In this document: one piece after another, positions 41,521 through 53,600 of the stretch
Layout: every line of letters begins with the position of its first letter
Position numbering within the stretch: position 1 is the stretch's first letter
Assembly: GCA_951804985.1 (NCBI GenBank)
Contig: OX638131.1
Location: 86,936,349-87,000,348, forward strand
Direction: 5' to 3'
DNA length: 64,000 nt
DNA from: Dryomyza anilis
Lineage: Eukaryota; Arthropoda; Insecta; Diptera; Dryomyzidae
The notes under the pieces: generated by a model
Database searches by the model: none
What the model saw: only the letters and a program-made list of their open reading frames with translations
What the model was told of the DNA's origin: nothing
Position numbers and translations under genes: made by a program

Positions 41521-44487
41521 ATGATTGAAACGGATCTTGATGACACACATCTTTGCATAAAATGCAGCTGCACAATAGTCGGCTTAGAAAGCTATATACA
41601 ACATCGAAAACATGGCTGCAGTAATTCTAGCACCTCAAATGACACCACTAAAATCGCAACCTCTAACGTTGTTTCAAGTCATACTGAGAACACAATTATT
41701 TCTAGCGGCCCAAATCGCAGTAACTTGGATAACAATTATGATTCATTCACATTCGTTGAACCGGAACCACCATCTAGTTATGCCACTAAAGCAGAACATG
41801 GTGATAAATCTTCAAAGTCCCTAAGCGATCCTTATGATCTACCCTATGAATTGGGTGCAGATGTATTTTTCTCCTCACTTCAATTACAATCCGTACAGTC
41901 AACGGGACCTTCGACGAGTGGTGGTAAAACAAGTTCCGCACAACAACAACAACAGCAACAACAACAATTGCAAAGACAAAAATCTAATTCGGTACATGTT
42001 GAAGTATCTTGGATCGAGAACACGGCCGGAAACAGCACTCAACAAACACATAGTAACGAGCATGATCTCATGAAAGCCGTCAGTGATATTAGTGAATCAA
42101 AAAAGCCCTATGACGTTATTTTTAAACCTATATCCTTTGTACACGAATCACCAGAGCCCAGTGAAGAGGAGGAGGAAGAAGAAGCTGATGCAGAAATCGA
42201 TGACGAGGATGATGAAGACTTTGATCCTATTGCCGATGCACATGCAACTGGTGGCAAATGGAAGCCACCTGTCGAGATGCGTCACTCACCGCCCGTTGTA
42301 CCGTTTACGCATACTGGTGGTAAATGGAAACCGGAAAATCGTCCTAATTTGCGTGTTACTCACACGCAGTTATTAACTCGTCTTTCACCTAATTGGGATG
42401 AAGCCAACGAAGAAACGGAGGCCTTGCTAGACGCTGGAGATCATCCACCTGCAGATCATACCAAAGGTAAATGGATACCGGGCACAAAACTGCAACGTTT
42501 GGAGTATAAAGAAGAGGTGGAGCTGCAAAAGTCTTTACCGCATCAGAATTTCTGGTGTAACATCTGTTGTCGCAAACTGAAAAGCAAGCTCATCTTTGAG
42601 AATCATTTGAAGACTACATACCATTTAAATCGTGCCGAACCAGAGCGCCAATTGGAGAAAGCAACACTTGATGATATTGATAAGAATTTTGTGCTCGAAG
42701 AACCGAAAGTTGCTATTTCTAATACTTCGAAAAAACGCAAACGTCGTCGCAAGTTTGTAAAATGTGAACTTTGCAAACATAATATGTCACGTCATCTACT
42801 CGGTAAACATCTGATTTCACATTATCATTATCGTCGCATGCAATTGAATCCGGGTAAATCCTTTCGGATGATACTCGACAATATACATTCGATCGTGCTG
42901 CAGGCACCTTTTCAATGTCGGCCATGTTGTTTTTATACCAATACCGAGGAAACTTTTCTACAGCACTGGAATTCGCCAGAACATCTGGATGCCTCAGAAG
43001 GACCGGGTAAATTTTGGTGTAGTTACTGCCATTTTGAGTGTGAAGATAACAATCAGATGCGTCGTCATCTGCTGGGAGCCGAACATAAAGAGGTTATTAT
43101 GGCTATTAATCGTTCGGTGCCAATATGTATCAGCAAGAAAATTAGTATTGATTGTCCCAAATGTCGACAGTCATTTCGTTATAATCTCGAGTTACGCAAA
43201 CACATCGAACAATGCCATCCAGAGGCGGTCAATGCTGGCACAGCATCGGACAGCTATCAGAGTCGGTTTATTTGTGCACAATGCTCGGAAGTTTTTCGTT
43301 CAAAGATCTCGCTGCAACGTCATGAAAAGCATCAACATTCTTTATTGAAATATTTTTGTTCGATTTGTCAACTCGATTTTGATACACCTTGTAAGGCACG
43401 TCGTCATCGCAAAACGGCGGGACATCGTGTAAAGGCTGCTTCAGCGGAAAAGCGACATGCGCTAAAGAGTCGACTGCTGTTGAAAAAGAAGTCAGGTCAA
43501 CAGGTCTTACGCGGTTTACGAGAATGTGATAAGTGTAATTTCGTGTAAGTATACTTATGCTGCCCTTTGACATACTTAAACCATATTTATACATTCACAG
43601 TGCATCTACTGAAGTCGGTGCTATGCTACATGAGCTCTCTCATCCCAGTATTGAGTCCTCGCCTAACTCTACTAGTGCTGCCGTTTCCCAATCGTGCAGT
43701 GTTACTATTACTACGAGATCACAAAAGGATACTATCTCAAAATGCAAGGATTGTGAAGCAATATTTACCAGTTTACTGGAACTTAAAGAACATCGTGATG
43801 TGACACATCCCTTGCTTGCCCACAGCTGTCCAAGTTGTGGTGAAAGTTTTGCTCTCGCCCAAGCCTTAGGTCGTCATACCCGCCACTGTCTGCCGTCAAC
43901 TTCAAAGGCAGCTGCTCAATTTCTGAAGGCAGATAACGAGGTCGAACAAAAGGATAGTGTAAAAATGGAAGAAACCGAAAAATCCTGGAATTGTGCAGAA
44001 TGTAGCTATCGGTAAGTTTCCTTTATACTTCAAAAATTGTTATATTTTGCTAATAACAGCATTTCAGAGCTTCATTTGAGTCCGAATTAATATATCATCG
44101 TCTACATCATACAATGGGACCTATTGGCAAGAATCAGCTGATTGATTGTCCAATTTGTTCGAAAGCTTTCCGCAAACAATCATTACGTTGTCATCTTCGT
44201 CAGCATACGAATGAAAAAATATTCTCGTGTGACTTTTGTGATATGCGTTTTTCACGACGTCACAATCTCAAGAACCACATAAGTGTATTGCATATGGCAA
44301 ATGAGCCGACAAAGCCAACTATTGAGAAAATGGTCGAATCTCGAGATCAAGAGGAACAAGTGGACCAAACGGAGGAAATTCAGCAAGTGGCGAATATTGC
44401 TGTTGAAATTCCAAAAGTTCAAGAAGTAGTAAAGAAGGCAAAATCAGGCTTTCAGTGCGATACTTGCGGAAAGGTGTATCAAAAAAG
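41521..44487 (+). CDS. multi-C2H2 zinc-finger protein, 3' part missing
   Basis: Coding exons 41521-43544, 43601-44011 and 44068-44487, then a GTCAGT donor at 44488. The introns are 56 bases each. The ATG lies 8 bases after an acceptor (TCTCTATTCACAG, ending 41512), so a non-coding 5' exon exists upstream. The visible product is about 951 residues. In order: a Cys/His motif LCIKCSCTIVGLESYIQHRK (11-30); Ser-rich linker; Q-run 141-149; acidic tract 214-235; three GKWKP/GKWIP repeats (near 245, 267 and 316); fingers starting near 346, 415, 466 and 500; basic KKRKRRRK (404-411, possible nuclear signal); then fingers near 545, 585, 613, 669, and at least six more downstream. Two finger types mix: classical and long H-x5-H (AEH, SPEH, TAGH) types. 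It is probably a nuclear nucleic-acid-binding regulator. The orthologue is not recognised. Confidence 0.9.
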
Positions 44488-45539
44488 GTCAGTAATAATT
44501 ATTAAAGTTAACAACTATTTATAATAACAAATACTTTAGTCTATATCAATTCACTGGGAATGCTAAACAGTAAAATGTGCTAACAGTATTTTGGTTGATT
44601 AATACGAATAATAATGTATAAAATCCACATTTTCCGCCAAACAAATGTAAAATTCCTGTTAAATATCAAGCTGTAGGCGACGCGCCGATGACAGCGATGT
44701 AAAAGGGACTCTGAAAATAAGAAATAAAATTCTTCACCAAATTTCATGTAATTGAAAATTAAAAACACATGTAAAAAGATGAGCGTGTGAGTGTGTGTTG
44801 GTCAACAAATGCATGTATTTTGTATTGTTATATTGTGTACTTTACTCAAAACAAAACAAGCTAAAGAAAAAGGTCCTTAATGACCAAAACGGTGCTCGAA
44901 AGCAAAATCGCGCATTGCAATGCATTGGCCGCAAGCAAGATTTGTGAATGCATTGCATATTTTTAGGGTGTCCGTCCAAGAACACACACACATACACACA
45001 TCACTACATGTAAATAAAATCCATGCACATTCTCTTGCATTTGTGTAATTGCAAGAATGTCCTGCACTTAATGAGTTATATTTTTTTGGTTTTGTCGTAT
45101 ACTTTATTTGTTTTTCTTGCTCTAGGAATGAATTTTTAATTTGTGTTTATTATTTGTTTGAAAATATGCACGCGGTTAATAGTACTTGTGCGTCTCTATT
45201 GCATCCTTTTAGATTTTCCAATTTTCCAACATTTGTTGCATTGTTTTGGTATTTGTTTCGTTCTTTTCTCGTGATATTTTTCAATTTAGTTGTGTCTTTG
45301 AGAAAATATTTGCATATATGCAAAACAATAAATTGAATGACATTTTAATAAAATCGCCCAAAAGAATGCTGGCTTCGTATATGGCATTGTTTGGCATTGC
45401 AATCTGTTGGCATGTGGCGTAAAAAATTTGTACTCATTAAGGATACATTTTTTTATTTATTTTTTTATTTTATTTGAGTTTTTTAAAATGTCTGAAATGC
45501 TCTTTTATATAATATAAATAAAAAATATATGTCACGAAC
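44488..45539. other. probable intron of the zinc-finger gene
   Basis: It begins with the GTCAGT donor. AT-rich with GTGTGAGTGTGTG and CACACACATACACACA stretches near 44785 and 44985. Reading through the donor gives only 12 further codons to a stop at 44522-44524. No exon that completes the interrupted finger was found here. Confidence 0.5.
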
Positions 45540-46130
45540 TGGATCCTAAGTTCTTTCCCGTATAATTCATTCCCGTATAATAGAATTGTTTTGAAATGTG
45601 TTGCTTCAGGTAAAAGTTTCCCAGAAAAGAATTGTTTCGGGCGAATATCATTTTGAGGAAGAATTTAATCTACATAAATTGTCTCGGTTATGCTTTGTTT
45701 GGAAAAGAATTGTCTGGGAAAGAATTGATTCGGGGAAACTTCTTTTGCAAAAAAAAATTTCCGTGATGATTAATTTATTTTCGGTAAATAATTTTGGTGA
45801 AGAGTTAATGGACTGTCTATAAATTGTCTCGGGAATGCTTTGTTCGACAATATTCTTGGGGTAGAATTGTTTTGGAATGAATTGCGTCCAGGCCAGAATT
45901 GTATCGGGAAAAGTGCACCGGGAAAATTTGTTGAATTGAGAAGAAGTGTTTCGGAATAGGAACTGAACTGTTGACCAGAATTATCATTTTCTCAAAACTT
46001 TTCGCAAACATTGATTACGTTGTCATCTCAGGAAATATTTGTACGTGAAAACATCTCCTGGGGAAATATTTATTATGGGAAGAATTATTCATTGGAAGAT
46101 TTGTTCTGGGGCGTATTTTCCAAGAAATTA
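45540..46130. repeat. AAGAATTGTCTCGG-motif array, third copy
   Basis: Short + orientation pieces (CCGTATAATTCATTCCCG) at 45555-45590, then about 530 bases of the complementary motif (GGAAAGAATTGTCTGGG, GGGAAACTTC). Same family as 3990-5810 and 25990-27115, but mostly in the opposite orientation. Confidence 0.75.
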
Positions 46131-46159
46131 GTGATGATCAAAAATTTCTTGTTCTTCTT

Positions 46160-46250
46160 CTTGCATTTTGTGCTAGAACAAGAGCGAGAACAAGAACGAG
46201 ATTATCTTGCAAGAACAAGAGCAAGTGCAAGACTAACACTGCAATAAATG
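46160..46250. repeat. AGAACAAGAGC minisatellite
   Basis: Irregular units of AGAACAAGAGCA / AGAACGAGA. The same unit flanks both sides of the MITE at 47924-48373 (47868-47915 and 48385-48445). Confidence 0.75.
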
Positions 46251-46371
46251 CAAGAAAAGCTAGACTCTTGTGTTTTTTTTATCATTTTAATGATTCAGAA
46301 TTCATGATATTACTAAAGGGTTTTTCAATAAGAATTGATTCGTTTTTTTTTCAAGGGTTTTTCAACAGTGC

Positions 46372-46688
46372 ATATTTAAAGGGTTTTTAACAGGGACGCT
46401 ACAAAAGTAGAGCGACAGAGACAGCAAACGACGCCATATTTTTTGCCGCTCTTCTGACATTTCTCTTCAGTAAGGTTTGCCATTTCATGATGGAAAGATA
46501 TATGAGCCGACAACGAGTCGAAATTATTAAAATTTACTACCGAAATTCGAATTCGTATATCTTTTCATCATGAAATGGCAAACCTTACTGAAGAGAAATG
46601 TCAAAAGAGCGGCAAAAAATATGGCGTCGTTTGCTGTCCCTGTCGCTCTACTTTTGTAGCGTCCCTGTTAAAAAAACCCTTTAAATAT
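46372..46688. mobile_element. foldback MITE, copy 2 (317 bp)
   Basis: ATATTTAAAGGGTTTTTAAC at the left mirrors the sequence ending at 46688. The arms of about 130 bases include ACGCTACAAAAGTAGAGCGA and TTCTCTTCAGTAAGGTTTGC and flank a short centre with AAATTATTAAAATTTAC. It is close to 31448-31738. Both copies are preceded by extra copies of the AAGGGTTTTTCAA(C/T)A terminal motif, so terminal subrepeats extend outside the main hairpin. Confidence 0.88.
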
Positions 46689-47867
46689 TGAACAACAAGT
46701 AACAATGGAAAGCGTGCAAAATATTTATGAACGTGAACATTAATGAAGATATGTGTTTTTATTTATTTTTGTTTTTCAAGGCTAAAGAATATAAGCATCT
46801 TAAATACGAGAATAAGGTCTGTGAAGTTTTGTGCTTCAGAAGTCGCTTCAAAAAGATAAAATAGACAAAACAATGTAGTTTCTCTTTTCTTCGCTACGCT
46901 AGTTCGTACATCAATTGTGCATATTTTTTTAACTTTTATATATACATTTTTTTGTTAATTGAAGTTTTTCTTCAGTTAAGTTCAATGTGCATTATTTCAT
47001 TTAACTTATAAAAAACAAAACAAAAAAAATATATGAACATTTTCACAGTGTACTTCATTTAGCTGATATTGCTTTTTGTGTTTTTTTTTTCACAAATCCG
47101 TTTGAAAGTGCAACAACAACAAAAATGCGAATAAAGCAACACCCAAGCTTTTGATAGAATTTTTGGTGGGAAATTTGTTGTACCAAACTCTTGATTGTTG
47201 CCAACTAAATAGCTGTACTAGATACATACATGTAGTGTGGTGCCTTGCGACTGTCTTTTGTCATGCGTCTGTCCGTTTTCATTCGTCTGTCTGTTGTCAT
47301 GTGTCTGTTTATTGCCATGCGATTATACTGCATAGCAACGAAGAGTTGTCGTTGTGAAAGTGTGTGTATACGCATCGTAATTCGTTATTGTTGCATTCTC
47401 TTCTTTCTGTTAGTGTTCGCTATGTATCGTTTGAGTTTGTGTTCGCAAAGATAAATGTTACCCTGCAAGATATTATTTGTGTTTTCTTGGCATACGCTAC
47501 GTGTAGCATATTTTTAATCTCTGACGAAAAAAGAAATATGCCTATACGAAATATTCTTTATATTTATTATGAATGTATATGTTCATTTTAATATGGCCTT
47601 GAGATTTTGAATTGTCTCGTCAACATCACTTGATTTATAAAATTATTTTTTATTAGTTAATTCATGTTAAAATATAATTAAAATTTTTATGTTATTGATT
47701 TTTTTTTTTTGTTTTTCATAAAAAAAATATATTTTTTGTTGAAGAAATTCAAAATAAGTAAATTAAATACAATTAGTGTTCAAATTCTATTCGTTTTCAT
47801 AATTAATATGCAGTTTAAGATATTTGTCGTCGATCTTTTATTTAAAATTTAAAAAGTAAAATTTTGC
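46689..47867. other. no gene seen
   Basis: AT-rich, with a slightly more complex part at 47200-47460 that has TCTGTCTGTTGTCATG-type repeats. The frames there (47151-47591) overlap in several phases and show no domain. Confidence 0.4.
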
Positions 47868-47923
47868 AAGATTCTAGCAAGCAAGAGCAAGAAAGGTATT
47901 GCAGGACCAAGAATAAGATCATA

Positions 47924-48373
47924 TCGTCACTATCATGCCAAAGGGGCGAATGTGCAATTTTTCGCATTTGCGTTTTTTTACATTTTTGAATGTAGTTTTT
48001 CCTCAAGTATACTGTGCTAAAATAGCGTGTCGTTTTGTTGGATATTTCTAGCCACAAAAGTCAAAACCAAAAGGGCGAATTTGAAAAATTGAAAATCTTG
48101 TCGTGCCAAAAGGGCGAATCTTTCCTTTTTCGCCATAACTATTTATTGGTACGAGATAAAATAGTAGTGTAAAGACATTTATTGTTTGTTTTTAAAGCAC
48201 CTATCGATCTGTATCATTAATTAAAAATTTTAGTCAAACATTAATGTGCCATTTGTTATTTGCAGGAAAAAAAAAATAATTTTTTCTTATTTTTAAAGCA
48301 CTTCAAACTTTAAAATTTGATTTCTCAACATTTTTAAAAATGCACATTCGCCCCTTTGGCATGACAGTGACGA
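47924..48373. mobile_element. MITE of the DD37E Tc1/mariner family, 450 bp, TA-flanked
   Basis: Terminal repeats of about 38 bases starting TCGTCACTATCATGCCAAAG match each other almost perfectly and match the ends of the 12872-14985 transposon. TA is present on both sides (47922-47923 and 48374-48375). Internally it keeps the GCCACAAAAGTCAAAACC and TTATTGTTTGTTTTTAAAGC segments of the larger element but has lost the transposase. It is a deletion derivative. It sits inside an AGAACAAGAGC minisatellite. Confidence 0.9.
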
Positions 48374-48469
48374 TATGTTCCTATTCAATAACAAGAGTAA
48401 GACTTAGCGTGCAAGAACAAGAGCAAGAACAAGATCGTCTTGTTCTTGCAAATGATCATCACTACGAGA

Positions 48470-48960
48470 AATAGTCTTGAGTCTCAAAATTTTCTCGAGA
48501 AAGAATTATCTCGTGGAAGATTTGTTAGGGAAAGAATTATCCGGATAAGAATTGTATAGGGCAAAATTTATGTGGAGAATGAAATGTTCAGTAAATGATA
48601 TGTCCGGAGAAAAATGATCCGGAGTGTCTTGGAAAAGGAACATTTTTTCAAAGGCCTTTCGCTAGCAATCACTATGTTGTCATTACTGGAAATATATGTC
48701 CGGAAAATAAATATTCGAGTAAACATTGCCCGGGGAAAGATTTATTCGGGTGAGTCCAGTGGAAGATTTATACAGGGATACATTTTCCGAGAAATAATTG
48801 TCTCGGCGAACAATTGTCTCGAGTCTCACAATTTACTTGAGGAATATTTGTCGCATGGAAGACTTGACCGGCATGGAATTGTCTCTGAATCGATTTTTCT
48901 CTGGTCCGGCAATCTTCTTTCAGCGAAAACTTGACTCAATTAACAATTATCAAGAAATTA
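48470..48960. repeat. AAGAATTGTCTCGG-motif array, fourth copy
   Basis: About 490 bases of degenerate units such as GAGAAAGAATTATCTCGTGG and GAAATAATTGTCTCGGCG, all in the complementary orientation to the 3990 array. Blocks near 48645-48710 match 45995-46060 of the third copy. Confidence 0.75.
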
Positions 48961-51262
48961 GTTTTAAAGAAAACCCCAATTTGTCGACATTACTATTCCA
49001 ATGTATTTTTAAAGCTTTTTACCATTTAGTACATTATTAAAAATATTTCATAAATCACACATAACATTATAACGAATAACAAACAGCACTAAGTCAGTGT
49101 TCGTTTAAAGCAACGTATTAATATTATATATGAACATGAACAGATACAACCCAGAGATGTCTCGAAATCTAATGCAATCACATCAAAATACCAATAGAAC
49201 CAACAGACTCAATGACTTGGTTGGTGTTAAACTCCACGATGTCCATGTCAATTCTTCGAAAGCATAAACTGAATAAACGAGCAAATGAAGAAAACTCTAA
49301 ATCGAATATTTTCACAGTTCCATCGTCGTCGTCGTCGTCCACAACCTCGTCTTCATACTTTAGTACATGATATGCAATGGCAAAGCGAAATCAAGTTTTG
49401 TTAAATTGAGTCTCAAGTGATGGCAAAACAGAGTAGGGCATGGCAATGGTATGGGACAGTACGATACGGGACAAAACGGTACAGTATAAAACGGTACGGA
49501 AGACTATTGCATGGTTGAATACGGTACGGGACATCACGGTTGGGCGATGGATAGACGACGATGCCAAGACGGACGAATGACTAGAACTATTAAAATGAAT
49601 TGCGCTGCACTTTGTGCCATCAACAGAATAAACTTCGAATGAGCAAAAGAACGAATGTGCCACATAGAAAATAACTAAATATATAGCAAAAATAAAATAC
49701 GCAAAAGAAAAATAAGTTGTTGGCAAAAAAAAAAAAAAATAGAAATAAAAAAAAAAAGAAAAAAAAATGAATTGCATCAGAGCCAGTGCCGGCACCAGAA
49801 TCCGTAACAGCATCAGAGCCACGCCATATCAATAAAACTGAATTGTTACGTTCGGAAACTGCAAAGCAGTGCAAATTCATTGGTCTCACTCGGGAGTCCT
49901 TCATCCTACAGTCAACTATTCCTTTTGGTTGTATGTTGCCGGAAGCGCATATACGGACGGTAAGCTTGCTTGTTGGATGAGGCGAATAAGGTTTCTCGTC
50001 AGGCAGTCAGTCGTCAGTTCGGGAAGTGAATGTTGGATGTTGGTTGGTTGGCAGTGTTGCTTGCTCTAGTTTTATTTTTATTTTGTGTTATATCGTAAAA
50101 GAAAACTACGTCAACCTACAACTGCAATAATTTTTAATGAACATTAAAATAAAATTTTGAAATAATCACTCGAAAACTTGAAATTTGCTGCATTTTCTGA
50201 TGTAGCCTGCTACTGCTGTTGTTGACTCGCAACGATAAATGTTGCTGCCGATATTGCTGGTGATGTTTCCTGCTGTTTGAAGGTGGCACAAAATTGCTCC
50301 ATATGGATAGATGGATGAATGTGGTATGAAATAAAATAAATGTAGAAAAATATATGGCAAATTACACTGAAGTTGGCAATTGAATGGATAATGATGATGT
50401 TGCATGAGTTTAAGGAATATGGTTACTTGAGAATCATCTCAAATGGTGGACGAGAAATAAAAAGTAATACTAAATAAATATCAGAATAACTTTAACAACG
50501 TCGAGATATTTTACCGACAATGAGACTAAAATTTATACTACTGCAATTTTCTTGATATATTCCTTTACCATAGATTTTCTTAATTTAAATTGTCCTTTCA
50601 AATCGTTCCATTTATGTTTCAGTACTCTATTCGTAAACCCGAATACTTCATCAAAATATATAAACAGCAATCACTAATTTCTTCGCATCTCTAAATTAGT
50701 TTCTTGGCTCTCAGCATTAAAAGTATGGGTTATAGAAAAAAAATGCCTTCACAAGCACTCAGCATAATGACTGAAGGAAAACTCCGCACGACAACATTCA
50801 GCAGTCTTATTCCGTATTACGTCTGGCAGTCGTTGAGACCTTTTGTCGTTACAAAACTCCTCACAAACTTCAATTTCGCATCACAATCGCTTTGCAATCG
50901 TTCGCCAACTGGAGTTGATGCACAAGTAGCAAAAAGCAAATGAAAAATAAAAAATAAAAATGAAAATAAAAACTAATTTAATCCTGAATAACTGTTATTT
51001 CCACTGGCGCAGCAAACGACAATGTCGTTGAGTTTGACGAGACGGAAACTAGAAACGAAAAAATATCTAAGAATACGATAGAAATATATGCATTTGGAGA
51101 ATTGCGTTCGGAGTTGAAAAATAAAATTAAAAAGACATATTTTCAACAATCATAAGATAAGAACAAAATATGGTAATAAGAAAGGTAATTTTAGATGTTT
51201 TAGCTTTATTATAACAAGCTAAAAAAAAGGCTTTAAATTAGAGCACACAATTTTATACGGGT
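48961..51262. other. mixed DNA, no gene recognised
   Basis: 49200-50080 is less AT-rich. It has a TCG run at 49321-49340, an irregular ACGGTAC/GGGACA repeat at about 49440-49540 and an A-rich stretch at 49725-49770. The frames (49391-49822 minus, 49620-49904 minus) contain poly-Phe from the A-run and are unsupported. 50100-51262 is AT-rich with scattered short frames (50704-50943) lacking a known domain. Confidence 0.4.
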
Positions 51263-51419
51263 ACTAGTTGGACCCGTGAACGACTCGTGCAAAGATTTTG
51301 TGAATGCAAGGATATGGAGTGATTTTATTAATATAAAGAACATTTTTATTATTTATTTTCGATAGTCTAATTGAGTTTGTTTGGTGGGTTCTACTATATA
51401 TTCCAAATGTTAAGTAAAT

Positions 51420-52440
51420 TTCGTGCAGAGGTTTTTTGTTTTTGTCTTTGTGTTTTTACTTTTAATATGTTTTTGCTTCTATTTTTAATTTTATCTTTTT
51501 GCTTTTGTGACTTTGCTTTTGTTTTATTGTTTTTAGTTTTGTTTTTTGGTTTTGTTTTTGCTTTTGTGTTTTGCTTTTGTGTATTTGCTCTTGTTTTATT
51601 GTTTTTAGTTTTGTTTTTTACTTTTGTTTTTGATTTTGTTTTTGTATTTTGCTCTTAATTTTGTTTTTGGTTTTATTTTTGCATTTTGATTTTATGTTTT
51701 TGCTTTTATTTTTAATTTTGTGTTTTCCTTTATTTTTTACGTTTTTGCTTTTCTTTTGGGTTTTTTGCTTTCGTTTTTGTATCTTTGCTTTTGTGTTTTT
51801 TTTATGTTTCCTCTTTTGTTTTTGGGTTTTGCTTTTGTGTTTTGGTTTCTGTGTTTTTCTTTTGTTTTTGTGTTTTTAATTTTGCGTTTTTGCTTTTGTG
51901 TTTTGCTTTTCCTTTTAATTTGTGTTTTCCATCAGTTTTTGTGTTTTTGCTTTTGTATTTGTGTCTATGCTTTTATGTTTTTGATTTTCTTTTTGTGCTT
52001 TTGTGTTTATGCTTTTGTTTCCGAATTTTTGCTTTTGTTTTTGTATTTTTGCTTTTGTTTTTGTGTCTTTGATTTTGTTTTTTTACTTTTGTTTTTTGTT
52101 TTTGTGTATTTGTTTTTTGCTTTTTTCTTTTAATTTTGTGTTTTTGGTTTTGTTTGTGTCTTTGCTTTTGTGTTTTTCTTTTTGATTTTGTGTTTTTGGT
52201 ATTGTATGTGTCTTTGCTTTAGTTTTTGCGTTTTGATTTTGTGGTTTTGCATTTGTGTTTTTCTTTTTGTATTTTCTTTTGTATTTATGGTTTTGTTTTT
52301 GTTTGGTTTTGATTATGTGTTTTTGTTACGTTTTGTTTTGTTTTATTTTCTTTTGCATTTGCTTTTTATTTTTGCTTTAGTGTTTTTGATTTTGTGTTTT
52401 TGCTTTTATGATTCTGCTTTTGTTTTTGTGTTTTTTTCTC
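51420..52440. repeat. T-rich low-complexity repeat, third and longest occurrence
   Basis: About 1 kb of TTTTTGCTTTTGTGTTTTTG-type units with very little A or C. It is located inside copy 2 of the retroelement-like repeat, between its head and minisatellite. Six overlapping frames of 60-137 codons through it are artefacts. Confidence 0.92.
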
Positions 52441-52483
52441 AGTAGAAATCTTCGCCGTAAAATTCTTTTTTTTTCCAGTAGAA

Positions 52484-52852
52484 GTTTTAGTGTAGTTAGT
52501 TTTAATGTGGTGAGTTTTAGTGCGGTGAGTTTAGTGTGTTGAATTTTTAGTGTGGTGAGTTTTAGTGTGGTGTGTTTTAGTGTGGTGAGTTTTGGTATGG
52601 TGAGTTTTAGTGTGGTGAGTTTTAGTGTGGTGAATTTTTAGTGTAGTCAGTTTTAGTGTGGTGAGTTTTATTGTGGTGAGTTTTAGTGCGGTGAGTTTTA
52701 GTGTGGTGAGTTTTAGTGTGGTGAGTTTCGGTGTGGTGAGTTTTTAGAATGTTGAGTTTTAGTGTGGTGAGTTTTAGTGAGGTGAATTTTTAGTGTGGTG
52801 AGTTTTAGTGTGGTGAGTTTTAGAGTGGTGAGTTTTAGTGTGGTGAATTTTA
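52484..52852. repeat. 15-bp minisatellite TTTTAGTGTGGTGAG, about 24 units
   Basis: Same unit and same internal position as 30132-30604 in copy 1, with different variants and copy number. Confidence 0.95.
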
Positions 52853-53087
52853 GTTTTTTGTTTCATCTTTTTAGATTGTGTATGTGCTGAGTTATGTCGT
52901 TTTGAAAGGGAGGTTGTATGGGAGGTACCACGCCCCTTTGTCCAATCCCGCCCATATATAGCCTATGACACCCTCCGGACTCCTTAGTATCTGTGGTTAA
53001 ATCGGTTCAGCGGTTTAGACGTGATGCTGAAACAAACAGAAAGACAGACAGACTGACAGACGGACCAAGAGTTTTAGATATAGATAG

Positions 53088-53600
53088 CCGGATAGTTCCA
53101 GTACCTGGATGTTCAAAAGATCACCCGAAATACAAATAATAACTAGTCGAAGAACTCGAGTAGTTTGCATTACCTAAGTAGTACGTACTACCCGGTTAGG
53201 TAGAAGGAACTTTCCATTTGATCATAGTGGGATACGTCCTAAGAGGGTGGTCAAAACTGCGTAAATTGATAGTGGGCATTCTGATATGCCCGGATAGTTC
53301 GAACTGCACGGATATTGCTAAATACCTAGCGCTGGGTATTGTGAATATTTACCGGGTAGTCCGAATATGCAGAGGTTCAAAAGACTGAGTAAACAACCCT
53401 GGTGATTCGTTCGTTTGTTCATCCGATGTTTGTTCGTGGACATTTATATAAAAAAAAATCGAATAATGTTATTGCGAAAATTGATAGAGATACCCGGATA
53501 GTTCGAATTTTCCGGCTATTTAGAAAAGTAGTTGGGTAATTCGAACTATCCTGGTAGTCTTGGGTTATTGGATGCTTTGAATTGAATTGAATAGAGTAAT
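53088..53600. repeat. dispersed CCCGGATAGTTCGAA motif region
   Basis: GCCGGATAGTTCC (near 53087), GCCCGGATAGTTCGAACT (near 53287), ACCGGGTAGTCCGAAT (near 53358), ACCCGGATAGTTCGAATT (near 53492) and the inverted AATTCGAACTATCC (near 53547) lie in 460 bases. They look like remnants of a degenerate tandem repeat. No gene. Confidence 0.6.

Larger units (their letters stand above)
51263..53087 (+). mobile_element. ACTAGCTGG retroelement-like repeat, copy 2
   Basis: It starts ACTAGTTGGACCCGTGAACG and shares its first 100 bases with copy 1 (AAAGATTTTGTGAAT, ATGGAG(C/T)GATTTTATTAATA). It then contains 1 kb of T-rich repeat (51420-52440), a remnant of the TTCTTCCC motif (about 52440-52480), the 15-bp minisatellite (52484-52852) and the common tail to TAGATATAGATAG. 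Copy 1 lacks the internal T-rich block. No protein is encoded. Confidence 0.7.

Noticed and set aside
41612..43803. Shadow frames within the zinc-finger exons on both strands
   Set aside because: The annotated frame carries the fingers and matches the splice phases; the others have neither.
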